64,000 nt of DNA, from assembly GCA_009756935.1 (NCBI GenBank), contig VZDP01000003.1:1-64000 (forward strand). Reading direction: 5' to 3'. The translations under genes were made by a program, and so were the position numbers. Below, piece by piece: positions 54,857 through 64,000 of the stretch (within the stretch, counting starts at the first letter, position 1; every line of letters begins with the position of its first letter). The notes below the pieces were generated by a model, which saw nothing but the letters and a program-made list of their open reading frames with translations, ran no database searches and was not told the origin of the DNA. The stretch comes from Mesomycoplasma ovipneumoniae (GTDB lineage Bacteria > Bacillota_I > Bacilli_A > Mycoplasmatales > Metamycoplasmataceae).

Positions 54857-54933
54857 GGAGAAGTAGCTCAGCTTGGCAGAGCGCTACGTTTGGGACGTAG
54901 TGGTCGCAGGTTCAAATCCTGTCTTCTTCACCA
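54857..54933 (+). tRNA. tRNA-Pro (anticodon TGG)
   Basis: Acceptor GGAGAAG/CTTCTTC, loop TTTGGGA, encoded CCA. It has its own promoter-like sequence. Confidence 0.96.
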
Positions 54934-54936
54934 TTT

Positions 54937-55013
54937 GGGGGGGTAGCTCATCTGGCTAGAGCGCCTGTTTTGCACGCAGGAGGTAGAGGGTTCGACTCCC
55001 TTCCTCTCCACCA
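54937..55013 (+). tRNA. tRNA-Ala (anticodon TGC)
   Basis: Acceptor of seven G pairs with CCTCTCC. Loop TTTGCAC, encoded CCA. Three bases after tRNA-Pro. Confidence 0.95.
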
Positions 55014-55015
55014 TT

Positions 55016-55092
55016 GGCTCTATAGCTCAGTTGGTTAGAGCGTCCGGTTCATACCCGGAAGGTCATGAGTTCGAATCTCCTTGGAGCCACCA
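55016..55092 (+). tRNA. tRNA-Met (anticodon CAT), elongator by order
   Basis: Acceptor GGCTCTA/TGGAGCC, loop TTCATAC, encoded CCA. In Bacillus clusters with this order, this position is elongator Met. Confidence 0.88.
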
Positions 55093-55122
55093 ATTTTCAT
55101 ATAATATATAACAAAATCGCCT

Positions 55123-55198
55123 GGATCTATAGCTCAGCGGTTAGAGCATCCGGCTCATAACCGGTTGGTCATTGGTTCGAATCCAGTTAGATCCACCA
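55123..55198 (+). tRNA. tRNA with CAT anticodon, probably Ile2 (lysidine)
   Basis: Acceptor GGATCTA/TAGATCC, loop CTCATAA, encoded CCA. Order Met-Ile-Ser-fMet matches Bacillus, where this gene is tRNA-Ile(CAU) modified by TilS. By sequence alone it could be read as Met. Confidence 0.82.
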
Positions 55199-55202
55199 AA
55201 AT

Positions 55203-55293
55203 GGGCAATTACCCAAGTGGCTGAAGGGACTAGTCTTGAAAACTGGCAGGGGTGTGAAAGCCCGCGGGGGTTCGAATCCCTCATTGCCCGCCA
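55203..55293 (+). tRNA. tRNA-Ser (anticodon TGA)
   Basis: Long class II tRNA with an extra arm. Acceptor GGGCAAT/ATTGCCC, loop CTTGAAA, encoded CCA. Confidence 0.95.
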
Positions 55294-55320
55294 TTTATTT
55301 TAAAAAAAAAATCTTAACAC

Positions 55321-55395
55321 AGCGGAGTAGAGCAGAGGTAGCTCGTTGGGCTCATAACCCAAAGGCCGTAGGTTCGATTCCTACCTCCGCAACCA
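55321..55395 (+). tRNA. Initiator tRNA-fMet (anticodon CAT)
   Basis: Unpaired first base (A1-A72), three G-C pairs next to the CTCATAA anticodon loop, and AGAGCAG D-arm: all initiator features. Encoded CCA. Confidence 0.93.
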
Positions 55396-55396
55396 A

Positions 55397-55472
55397 GGTC
55401 TAGTAGTAAAGTGGTTAATACGCCTCTCTGTCACGGAGGAGATCGCGGGTTCGATCCCCGTCTAGACCGCCA
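55397..55472 (+). tRNA. tRNA-Asp (anticodon GTC)
   Basis: Acceptor GGTCTAG/CTAGACC, loop CTGTCAC, encoded CCA. Confidence 0.96.
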
Positions 55473-55473
55473 T

Positions 55474-55549
55474 GGCTCCGTAGCTCAGTTGGTAGAGCAA
55501 CGGTTTGAAGCACCGTGTGTCACTGGTTCGATTCCTGTCGGAGCCACCA
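55474..55549 (+). tRNA. tRNA-Phe (anticodon GAA)
   Basis: Acceptor GGCTCCG/CGGAGCC, loop TTGAAGC, encoded CCA. Last of the nine. Confidence 0.96.
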
Positions 55550-55592
55550 TACCTAATTGCAAGCTCCAATAATTTATAAGTAGTTATAATAA

Positions 55593-55618
55593 AAATGTCG
55601 TAGATTACGGCATTTTTT
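55593..55618 (+). terminator. Terminator of the tRNA cluster
   Basis: aatgtcgta / tacggcatt stem followed by six T. A worn relative lies at about 56750-56782. Confidence 0.7.
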
Positions 55619-55712
55619 AATTTTTAATTTTTTTTTAATATTTTTTAGTTAAAAAAAATATTTATCTTGTAAAATTTAGTATTTATTTTTATGTAGAGAG
55701 AAGGTATTAACA

Positions 55713-56603
55713 ATTTTTTACCAAAATCCGGATTTTTATCTTTCCCTTACTGTAAATTTACTAATTTTCCTTTTAATTATTCTAGCAGTTCCGGTTTTAA
55801 TAGTATTTTTGATTGCAATTGTTAAACCGCGAATTAAACGAACGTCAAATATTTATCTCTATTCACTCAGCACCGGTCTCTTGTTAATGGTTGCAACAGT
55901 TGGACTTATGCAAGAAGGGTTTAATGGCGCTGAAAATTTCGCTCATAGCTATGGTGATCTAGAAAATTTATTTAAAATTCTAATAATTGGCGGTGGCTCA
56001 ATTTTAGGTCTGACAAGTGTTTTTATTGCCCGTTGATTTTTTATTCGCATTTTTAAAAAAGATTTGCATCTGGATCACAAACAGCACGATCATAGCGATC
56101 ATATTGTAAATTTTTCTGACATTGACAGTCCAAAATCTGCTTGACTTGCAATTTTACTTCTACTTTCACACCGAACAATTGATGGATTTATACTAGGATC
56201 TGTCATTGCCAGAGTGACTGCAGGAGAGGAAGTTAATTGATATTTAATTGGAACTTTTGTTGCTCATATGTTAATTGAAATTTTAATTATTCACTATCGG
56301 CAAGTTCAATATGGTCAAAGTATCAAAAAGTCCGTAATTTACAACCTAATTACAACGTTAATTTTAATTCCAATTATTGTAATAGGTGCTTTTTTGAATA
56401 GATTTTTTATTCAAACTGGTTGACTAATTCCATTTTTCAATGTTTCTGGTGGAGCAATTTTGAGTTTTGTGGTAATAATCGAATTAGTTCCTGAATTTAT
56501 TCACCTCAGGAATAATTCCTCAAAACAATGGCATATTTCGCTTATTCTTTTTGCAGCCGGAATTGTTTTTGCTTTAATTCTTTTAACTCTTCACCAACAC
56601 TAG
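55713..56603 (+). CDS. ZIP-family metal transporter, non-ATG start
   Basis: About 296 residues with eight spans. ZIP marks: LLLSHRTIDGFILGSVIARV, where His and Asp line the metal path, TFVAHMLIEILIIHY, and VVIIELVPEFIHLRNN. The His-rich loop KKDLHLDHKQHDHSDH between spans 3 and 4 is typical of ZupT/ZIP zinc or iron importers. The frame is open from 55680 without any ATG, GTG or TTG before 55809. A start at 55809 would delete the first span (LSLTVNLLIFLLIILAVPVLIV). AGAAGG at 55699-55704 fits ATT at 55713, which I use. TTA at 55707 is another choice. Confidence 0.78.
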
Positions 56604-57002
56604 TTTTTGAATAGTGTAACTTAATTTAGCAAGTTTTTTGCAAATTTTTAGAAAATTTCGAGCCTTACAAAGCTCGTTTTTTTATTTTTTAAAGGAATTT
56701 TCTTGAATTATTAGGACCAAAATTTTAACTATTACAGTTTTAGTTTTATTATAAAAATGCTGTATTTTACGACACTTTTTTAGTTGAGTGCTGTTTTTTA
56801 TCTAAGGTTTGAATTTCAACTTTCGGTTCAGATTATTTTTGTAATCAAAACTAAATTGACTATTATCTAAATTAAAATATTTTTTTAATTATGTTGGCAT
56901 ACATAATTAAAAAAATTTTCGAAGTTTTTCAACCAAAAATTCAAAAAAAGCCGCAAATTATGGTATAATTTTAAAATTAGTATTGCTTTTAAAAGGAAAT
57001 AT
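56604..57002. other. Gap between the ZIP gene and gyrA
   Basis: 400 AT-rich bases. Contains the ZIP terminator and, at about 56745-56782, an imperfect copy of the tRNA-cluster terminator. A likely gyrA promoter (TATAAT at about 56963) is near the right end. No gene seen. Confidence 0.5.
56659..56684 (+). terminator. Terminator of the ZIP gene
   Basis: CGAGC/GCTCG stem with an eight-base loop and seven T. Confidence 0.8.
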
Positions 57003-59558
57003 ATGATTGAGGACAATAAAAACCATAAAGATAACGAAGAAATCAAAGAAATTGATTCTAGCTTAAATAGTGACGATGACAAATCGGATGACTCAGACAA
57101 AATTTACGAAGTTAAACCAACAATTTTAGAAACAGTAACTGACAATATTGTTCCAATTAAAATCGAAGATGAGATGAAAGTTTCATTTCTTGATTATTCA
57201 ATGTCAGTTATTGTTTCAAGAGCTCTACCTGATGTTCGTGATGGACTAAAGCCTGTTCATAGACGAATTTTATACACAATGAGTGAACTTGGAATAACTT
57301 CAGGAACTAGTTATAAAAAATCAGCTAGAATTGTCGGTGATGTTCTTGGAAAATATCACCCACATGGTGATGCTTCTGTTTATGATTCAATGGTTCGAAT
57401 GGCTCAACCTTTTTCACTACGCTACCCGCTTATCGATGGGCATGGTAATTTTGGTTCAATTGATGGCGATGAAGCTGCGGCAATGCGTTATACTGAGGCA
57501 CGACTATCAAAAATTTCTAATAAAATGATTGAAGGTATTAAAAAAAATACTGTAAATTTTAGGCCTAATTATGATGCAAGTGAAATGGAACCCGAAATTT
57601 TACCAGCAAGATTTCCAAATTTATTAGTTTCAGGGGTTTCTGGAATTGCTGTTGGGATGACCACCAAAATTCCACCGCATAACTTAGGCGAAATTATTGA
57701 AACTTTCATTACTTTTGCAAGAAATCCAAATATTGACATTAATGAATTAATTGAGACTCTTCCTGGTCCAGATTTTCCAACAGGTGCAATAATTTCAGGG
57801 AAAAAAGGGATAAATCAAGCATATTTAACCGGAAAAGGTACTTTTTGAATTAGATCAAAAGCAAAAATTGAACACTTAAATTCAGGTAGATCACGAATTA
57901 TTTTTTACGAAATTCCTTATGAAGTTAAAAAACCTTCTATTATCGAAAAGGTTGCTTTTTTAGTAAAAAATAAGAAAATTCTTGGAATTAAAGATATTCG
58001 TGATGAAAGTACTCGGCACGGAATTCGTGTTGTTTTTGATATTAAAAAAGGATTTAATCCTGAAGTTATTTTAAATAAACTTTATCACAGCACCGATTTA
58101 CAAATTAGTTATTCAATAAATATGCTTGCACTTGTAAAAGGTGTGCCAAAATTAATGAATTTAAAGGAAATTTTATCTCATTATCTTGAACACCAAAAAG
58201 AAATTAATCTTCGCGCACTGAACTTTGACCTGGAAAAAGCTAGCGAAAGACTTAATATTTTAAGCGGTTTAAAAATTGCTATTGAAAATATTGACAATGT
58301 AATTGCTATAATAAAATCTTCAAGCTCAGACCAAATCGCTCAAGAAAGATTAGCTCAAACTTATAATTTAAATCCTGTGCAAACAAAAGCAATAATTGAC
58401 ATGCGTCTTGGTCGGCTAACTAGTTTGGCAATTGAAAAATTAATTGGCGACATTGAAAGTCTAAAAATCGAAATTGACGAAATTAAATCAATAATTGAAT
58501 CACCTGAAAAACTAATTGAATTAATTATTACCCAACACAAAGCAACCGCTGAACAATTTAGTGATCCACGAAGATCTGAAATTATTACCGAAATTATACG
58601 ACTTAATGAAGAAGATTTTATCCCTAATGAAAAAGTCATTATTTCTCTGACACAAAATAACTATGTAAAAAGGTTAAATTTAGAAGAATATAGGCTACAA
58701 AATCGTGGTGGCTTTGGTGCCTCAGTTTCAAATTTATACAAAGATGACGAGCTAAAATCTGTTTGCATTACAAACACCCACAGCGATCTTTTAATTATTT
58801 CTTCACGGGCTAAAATTTTCAAACTTCGGGCTTACCAAATTCCTGATAGCTCAAAACAAGGAAAAGGTCTCCCTTTTTTAAATCTTGTACATGTACAAAA
58901 AGATGAAAATATTAGCGCTTTAATTCCTTGAAATCAACAATACAAAGATCATTGACTTATCACAGTTTCTGCTTTTGGTTATATTAAAAAAACGGAACTT
59001 TCAGAGTTTAGTTATATTCCAAAAAATGGAAAAATCGCTTTAAAACTTGTTGAGGGTGATTATTTAAAATCAGCCTTTATTGTGCCAGCAAATTCTGAAA
59101 TCAATATTATTTTAGCCTCATCCCAAGGACTTGTAAATCGTTGACCAATTAAATTATTACGAAATACCGGTCGGGCTTCAATCGGTGTTAAAGGAATTGC
59201 TCTTGAAGAAGGACACGAAATAGTTGGCGCTTGTTACACCTTTGGCAATGATTTTGTCTTTAATTTAAGTAAACATGGTTATGGGAAAAAAACTCCTGTT
59301 GAAGAATATCGACTAACCGGAAGAGCAACTAAAGGACTAAAAGGTCTAGACGACGAAAAGGCTGGTGATCTTATTTTTGTCGGCACAATTGGGCCAGATC
59401 AGGAAGCAATAATTATCACTAAAAGAGGTTTTGCAATTAGAATTGATCTTGATAGCGTCCCAATAATTAGTCGTAGGACAAAAGGGGTAAAATTAATTAA
59501 ACTCAAAGGTGAAGACGAAATAAGTTTTGTTACTTTAATTAAAAAAGAAGCAAATTAG
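57003..59558 (+). CDS. gyrA: DNA gyrase subunit A
   Basis: 851 residues. Breaks and rejoins DNA for negative supercoiling with GyrB. Active Tyr in [11 protein letters not shown]. The quinolone region is [20 protein letters not shown], with Asp and Ser-to-Asp positions as usual for sensitive or natively variant enzymes. The C-terminal beta-pinwheel carries QNRGGFG, a GyrA-box-like motif that favours gyrase over ParC. The first 45 residues are an acidic tail ([13 protein letters not shown]) not found in most GyrA. AAAAGGAAAT precedes the ATG. gyrB is not in the window. Confidence 0.93.
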
Positions 59559-59631
59559 TCTATCAATTTTTGGCAAATCGCTAATAAATTCACAGTTGAA
59601 GAAAATTTAAGTAGATTAAAATTACAGAATC

Positions 59632-59696
59632 TAAGACTTTAAAATCCTAATTTTGAATTTTACAGTGTAATTTAGACGCTGATTTAAAGTCTTAAA
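59632..59696 (+). terminator. Possible long-loop hairpin after gyrA
   Basis: taagactttaaaatc and gatttaaagtctta pair across a loop of about 30 bases. It could end gyrA or be a relic of an insertion duplication. Confidence 0.4.
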
Positions 59697-60073
59697 TTCA
59701 TCCCTTTGTCTTAATTTTTGACATCCAACTGGCAAACACAAGAAAAATAACTATCAAAGAAAAACACTGAATTTTAAATCTAACCATAATAAAAGAAAAA
59801 ATACAACTACTATTTAAACTCAATGTAAATAGAAAACTCGTTTTTATTCGCAGCGAGCCTAAAAAAACATATGAAGTTTTGAAAGAACAATAACCAAAAG
59901 CCCTAAATTTATAGATTTCTAAACGGTTAAATTTAAGGCATTCCATCATATTTAAAAATATAATGGATAATTCGCATTTTCTGATTTTTTACGGCAAAAA
60001 CATAATTAATTCTCCCTTAATTCAATATCAAAATTTATTAATTCATTCTTAGTGAGGTTTATTATAACACAAT

Positions 60074-60093
60074 TTTATTTTAGACCAAGCATT
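60074..60093. repeat. Direct repeat left of the IS3-type element
   Basis: tttattttagaccaagcatt, repeated at 61493-61512. Confidence 0.8.
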
Positions 60094-61491
60094 AAGTTAA
60101 TATATTAATTTCAGACACATTCAAAAAAGGTGTGTTAAAATGAAACAATACAAATTTACAGTTGAAGACAAATTTAAATACATTAAAATTGCCGAATCTA
60201 AAGGGCTAAAAAACGCAATTTTGGATTTTGCAGAAGAATTTAGAGAAATTTACAAAAACAAATCTAAAAGTAAAAAAGCGGATAAAGAATGAATGTTTCA
60301 TATATACGCTAATAATTTGATAAGAAATTGGCAAAAAAAGTTTTATAATAATGATATGAAAAGTTTAATTAGTACTCGTGGAAAAATCAAATCTCCACGC
60401 AAACCAAAAAAGAAATATACAATTAACGATCTTTCCGAAAATGATCGTGGAATTTATCAAGAAATAGTGGAGAGGGTTCTTAAAAGATCCGGAATTGACC
60501 CCGCAATTATTCTTGAGGAGCTCAAAAAATTAAAACAAGAACAAGAGAAAGATAAAGATAAAATCGAAAATTGCACTAGAATTTGTAGCGTTTTTAACGT
60601 TAATCGCACTTCTATTTATGAGAAAATAAGGGTGAAAAAACCACCAAAGAAAATGATTTATGATGAAGACTTACTTGAGTGAATTCGTGAAAATTTCTAT
60701 TTATATCGAAAGGTAAAAGGCCGCGACATCCTATATAATATTTACATAAATCAGGGAAATTATGTAAGCACGTACGTGTTTCAAAAACACTACGAATTTT
60801 TAGGATTAAAATCAATTACTTATAAAAAGCAAGGAAAACCGGCACCAAAAGAGAAAAAGTTTACACGAATTTGGACTGAAGATCATATCAAAGGTGAATT
60901 TAGCTCAGAAAATTTTGGTGAAAAATGGTTTGCTGATATTAAATTTATCAAAATTAACAACGAATGATTTTACCTACACTCAATTATTGAAACAAAATCC
61001 AATTACTTGCTCAATTTTTCAATTTCTAAAACAAGATTTTCAGAAGAAACTATAAACTTAGTAAAACAAACAATCAAAAAGTATAATATTAAACCAAAAT
61101 TTTTCCATTCAGATCATGGCGTGGAATATGCGAACTACAAATTTGCTAATTTTTTAAAGCAAAACAATATCCAACAATCAATGTCACCAAAAGGTTATGC
61201 CCTTGCAAACCGGCCTATTGAATATTTTTATGCAGTTTTTCAACGCGAATTGCTTAATATTGAGGGCGAAAATTTTGAAAATGTGGCTATTGCTTATCAA
61301 AAAATAAGTGAATTTATTGATTGGTATAACAATGAAAGGCCTCAAAGTTGCTTATCATATAAAACTCCAAGCTATTATATGAGGTAAATTATTTGTCCAA
61401 ATTTTTAAAATGAACATGCTAGAAAAAATTAACAAAAGCGGTGTAATCAAAATCATAGGTAAAAAACTAATTGTCTGAGATTTTTCTACTT
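60094..61491 (+). mobile_element. IS3-family element, intact
   Basis: About 1.4 kb. Weak terminal similarity (aagt...tcagaca at both ends, inverted). One complete transposase. Flanked by a 20-base direct repeat that belongs to the interrupted copy E, longer than the 3-5 bases usual for IS3. Confidence 0.8.
60140..61387 (+). CDS. IS3-family transposase (single frame)
   Basis: 415 residues. An N-terminal helix-turn-helix region (YKFTVEDKFKYIKIAESKGL) and a second helix-turn-helix around CSVFNVNRTSIYEKI. An HTH_21-like region YRKVKGRDILYNI follows, then the rve core: Asp in WFADIKFIKI, Asp in FHSDHGVEYANY, Glu in NRPIEYFYAVFQREL. The end ERPQSCLSYKTPSYYM is the usual IS3 tail. Unlike most IS3 elements, orfA and orfB are one frame, so no frameshift is needed. 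AAAAGGTG precedes the ATG. Complete and probably active. Confidence 0.92.
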
Positions 61492-61492
61492 A

Positions 61493-61512
61493 TTTATTTT
61501 AGACCAAGCATT
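61493..61512. repeat. Direct repeat right of the IS3-type element
   Basis: Pairs with 60074-60093. It continues into a run of T belonging to copy E. Confidence 0.8.
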
Positions 61513-61766
61513 TTTTTTTTTTTTTTTGCAAAACGGTAATTTTAAAATTATAAAAATTAATATTTTAACCTAAAAAAAACCCGTATTTACGGGTATTTTT
61601 CCATATTTATATTCACTAAAAAGTGAATTTTTGCCTAAACTGGGAAACTCAGGAATAAAATACTGAAAATCAACTAAAACAATACAATCAAAATCCTGAA
61701 TAAAAAGCAATAATCTTAATTTTTTGCCTAATTTAGGTGCATTTAGATAATATCCTTAAAAAACAT

Positions 61767-62834
61767 TTATATTGAATCTTGTTTTTCAGACTTAATTAGA
61801 TTAGCATCAAAAAATCGCTTTTTGATGCGGCGATATGTTCACTCAATAAATATAGGTTCTAGGATAACGGGTAGTAGAAAAATGGGAACAATAACAGTTC
61901 CTAATGTTGAAATTTTTAACCAAAATGTTGGTTCATCAAGAAGAAAATGATTAAAGCATAGAAAAATTGCTAAAAAAAGAAAAATTCAAATTGATAAAAT
62001 ATAAAAAAATAAAATTTTAAATAAGTAGTAGAAAAACTTTTTTCTGTTAAAATTTTTTTCATTTTTATTAAAAATTGAAGCAAAAATAAATGTATAAAAT
62101 CAATAATAGTTCTGCATCTCAGCTACAACCCAGTCAAATTCACTAATTTCCTTGCGGTTCCTTAACTTAATATTACGATATTTAAAAGAACGTCTAGTAT
62201 GCTTAGGGGAATTAATTGCTTCTGTAAAAAGGCTAATTATTGGGTAGTTATGTTGATATTTTCAACAAATTTTTCTGGATTTCTTCCTCTTTTTTTTACA
62301 ATTTTTAGTGTCAACAAGAACAGAATTTACAAAAGATTCTAAACTAAAATTTTGTAAAAATTCAAAGGTTATACTTTTATTTTTCAAATCATACTTTCAG
62401 TATAAAAATTTCTTAAAAAAGTAAATAACAAATTTTGCTCAAAAAGCATTTAAAAAAAATCCAAAAAACGCAATGAAAGAATATATCACCACATTCATAA
62501 TATTCGGAAATCAAATATTATAGTCATAAAAATAATTATCTTTATTTTCAAGGCTAAAAATAAAATTTTCACCAAAAGTAAAAAAATGAACTCTGTAAAC
62601 AAAAATTAACACAAATAATGATATGGTCAAAATGATTGAAAATAAATGAAGAATTAAATAGAAAAGTCGCGAAATTAGTCTGGTTTTATAGTAAAAAATC
62701 GGCTCAAAACTGTTATATTCTACAAGTAAATCGAACAATTTATAATAGCTGTTAGTGCCAAAAAATGGGATAAACAAAATTCAATTGTTGAATTTTAAAT
62801 TAAAAAATTTTTCTAAACTTTCTTTCTTAAACAT
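61767..62834 (-). CDS. Integral membrane protein, unknown
   Basis: 355 residues starting MFKKESLEKFFNLKFNNW. At least four spans: LISRLFYLILHLFSIILTISLFVLIFV around residue 55-80, IMNVVIYSFIAFFGFFLNAFW around 110-130, then a 100-residue basic loop (NCKKKRKKSRKICWK), then YLFKILFFYILSIWIFLFLAIFL and ISTLGTVIVPIFLLPVILEPIF. It ends basic (YRRIKKRFFDANLIKSEKQDSI). Two long hydrophobic pairs around a large cytoplasmic loop resemble mycoplasma proteins of unknown role. No family is recognised. Confidence 0.72.
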
Positions 62835-63014
62835 TATCTAATTAAATTGGTTAGCCTCTATTTTTATACAAATTTCAAGTTGCATTTTGAATTATATCAA
62901 TTATACTAACTGTCCTTTAAATTTGCTTGAACTATATAAAATTATTAAATTAATTTTAACATATTTAACTAATATAAAAAGAATAAATCTCAATGAAAAT
63001 AAATTAATAAAAAA

Positions 63015-63039
63015 TAGACACACCTTTTTGATGTGTCTA
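63015..63039 (-). terminator. Terminator of the rpmB transcript
   Basis: tagacaca/tgtgtcta stem. On the minus strand it is followed by a T run (63008-63014). Confidence 0.75.
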
Positions 63040-63100
63040 AATTAATGTGTTTATTTCTTTATTTTTTAAGGTAGTTTTATTCTATTTAAAATTTCAGATT

Positions 63101-63295
63101 TTAAATTTTTCCTCATTTTTGTAAGGTTTTTTTGGTTTTAGCTGAAACTTTAATACGAACTTTTTGCCCTGAGGCAGTTTTTAGTACTATTTGTTGTAAA
63201 TTTAAATTAAATTTACGTTTTGTTGCATTTAGGGCGTGAGAACGGTTATTTCCGCTCATTGGTCCACGTTGTGAAATTGGGTCTTTTCTTGCCAT
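63101..63295 (-). CDS. rpmB: 50S ribosomal protein L28
   Basis: 64 residues, [26 protein letters not shown], matching L28 exactly in length. The last four residues (WGKI) follow a TGA Trp. GGAGG precedes the ATG. It lies behind rplT by 28 bases in the same direction. Confidence 0.95.
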
Positions 63296-63322
63296 TTTTT
63301 TCCTCCTGTGATAAGAAAGGGA

Positions 63323-63679
63323 TTATTTTTGACCTTTTTCTAAAGCAATTTTAATGATATTATCAAATTCAGTTTTGCGACTAATTGCCATTTCAGCAAG
63401 CATTTTACGATTAATTTCAATGTTTGCAAGTTTGATTTTATGCATTAATTGCGAATATGAAATTCCTTGGTCACGAGCTGCAGCATTTATTCTACTAATT
63501 CATAATTTTCGAAATTCACGTTTACGCTGTTTTCGATCACGAAAAGCATAGGTTCAAGATTTAATTACTGCTTGTTTTGCAACTTTAAATCCGATTGATT
63601 TATGCCCTCAATAACCTTTTGCTAATTTTAATCAACGACGGCGACGCTGGCGCGTTACACTTCCACCTTTGACTCTCAT
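63323..63679 (-). CDS. rplT: 50S ribosomal protein L20
   Basis: 118 residues with the family marks [42 protein letters not shown] and [14 protein letters not shown]. Binds 23S rRNA early in assembly. In other bacteria it represses its own operon. AAAGGAG precedes the ATG. Order infC-rpmI-rplT is conserved. Confidence 0.96.
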
Positions 63680-63740
63680 AATAAAATTTCTCCTTTTATA
63701 TAATGTAGTTTCAAAAAATTTAGTGAATTCTTTGAATTAA

Positions 63741-63935
63741 TTAAATTAGTTTTTTTATTCTTTTGTAATCTGAAGGATCGATTAAAGTAGCTTTTCTTGA
63801 TTGGCGCTTTTGTTTTGTAGATTTATTTTGCGCTAAATGTGAGCGATATGCATGTCCGTGTTTAATTTTTCCGGTTGCAGTAACCTTAATTCTTTTTTTC
63901 AAAGCTGACTTTGTTTTTAATTTGATTTTAGGCAT
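63741..63935 (-). CDS. rpmI: 50S ribosomal protein L35
   Basis: 64 residues, [25 protein letters not shown], highly basic and of normal length. The ATG overlaps the infC stop by eight bases, so the two are translationally coupled. Confidence 0.96.
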   Translation of the reverse strand: MPKIKLKTKSALKKRIKVTATGKIKHGHAYRSHLAQNKSTKQKRQSRKATLIDPSDYKRIKKLI

Positions 63936-64000
63936 TTTTTTCCTTATTTTGAATTTCTTCGTATTCTAAAAGTTCTTTTAGCTGTTTTGAAGAAGTGAAT
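63928..64000 (-). CDS. infC: Translation initiation factor IF-3, C-terminal end
   Basis: Only the last 23 residues are in the window (…[21 protein letters not shown]). The sequence itself is not diagnostic. The call rests on the invariant infC-rpmI-rplT order and the overlap with rpmI. Confidence 0.7.
   Translation of the reverse strand, partial: FTSSKQLKELLEYEEIQNKEKNA

Larger units (their letters stand above)
59713..61653. mobile_element. IS1634-like element copy E, interrupted by an IS3-type element
   Basis: Left: a relic of a right-type end (59713-59741), then sequence shared with copy D (aaaaataactatcaa and following), then the core (about 59803-60093). The IS3-type element (60094-61491) follows. 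After it come the T run, the stem-loop with gtatttacggg, and the right end aaactgggaaactcagg (61637-61653). Confidence 0.7.

Overview
The window is low-GC mollicute DNA read with the Mycoplasma code: TGA falls in frame as Trp in almost every gene, for example inside ptsI, gyrA, mnmA, trmB and rpmB. Gene content (ptsI, ula genes, many Lys-rich lipoproteins, infC-rpmI-rplT-rpmB, a nine-tRNA cluster, and IS30, IS3 and IS1634-type elements) fits the Mesomycoplasma hyopneumoniae/ovipneumoniae/dispar group. I cannot name the species from sequence alone.

Layout. 1-4560 is an accessory island: the end of an IS30-type transposase, a (TA)15 tract, a C5 cytosine methyltransferase, and a very large DUF262/DUF1524 (GmrSD-type) nuclease gene. 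Both genes of the pair carry a one-base frameshift. 4686-13422 (minus strand) holds pepA, trmB, an acidic Pro/Glu-rich membrane protein, and an overlapping cluster of ABC permease, ABC ATPase and two lipoproteins. 13566-19072 (mostly plus) has a degenerate lactate-dehydrogenase-like protein, ptsI, nadE and yebC. 19130-23917 has a DUF31-type serine-protease lipoprotein, membrane proteins and mnmA. 26491-32965 (minus) has a PEBP-like protein, a lipoprotein, a HAD phosphatase and ulaF-ulaE-ulaD. 35639-41401 (minus) has an Lpd-like flavoprotein and the cluster C39-peptidase ABC exporter, small membrane protein, ybeY, cdd, era. 41477-47608 (plus) has deoB, nusB, an unknown gene, tlyA, sufS, sufU, a pseudouridine synthase and lepB. 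47790-53549 is a duplicated subtilisin-plus-lipoprotein module whose first protease copy is a relic. 53834-59558 has rbgA, nine tRNAs, a ZIP transporter and gyrA. 61767-64000 has a membrane protein and rpmB, rplT, rpmI and the end of infC.

Mobile DNA dominates the spaces between these blocks. A family of roughly 0.5 kb elements with IS1634-like ends (consensus cccgagtttcccagttt) occurs at least five times. An intact 1.9 kb IS1634-type IS lies inside one copy with a 60/63 bp target duplication, and the copy behind ptsI is bracketed by a roughly 113 bp duplication of the ptsI 3' end plus its terminator. Long, variable target duplications are the known hallmark of IS1634. An IS3-type element with a broken transposase sits between two inverted, identically truncated copies, and a second, intact IS3-type element interrupts a further copy.

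The best candidates for undescribed biology are the methyltransferase-GmrSD pair with repeat tracts, the mobile promoter-bearing element family, the C39 exporter without an obvious substrate, and the protease-lipoprotein module.
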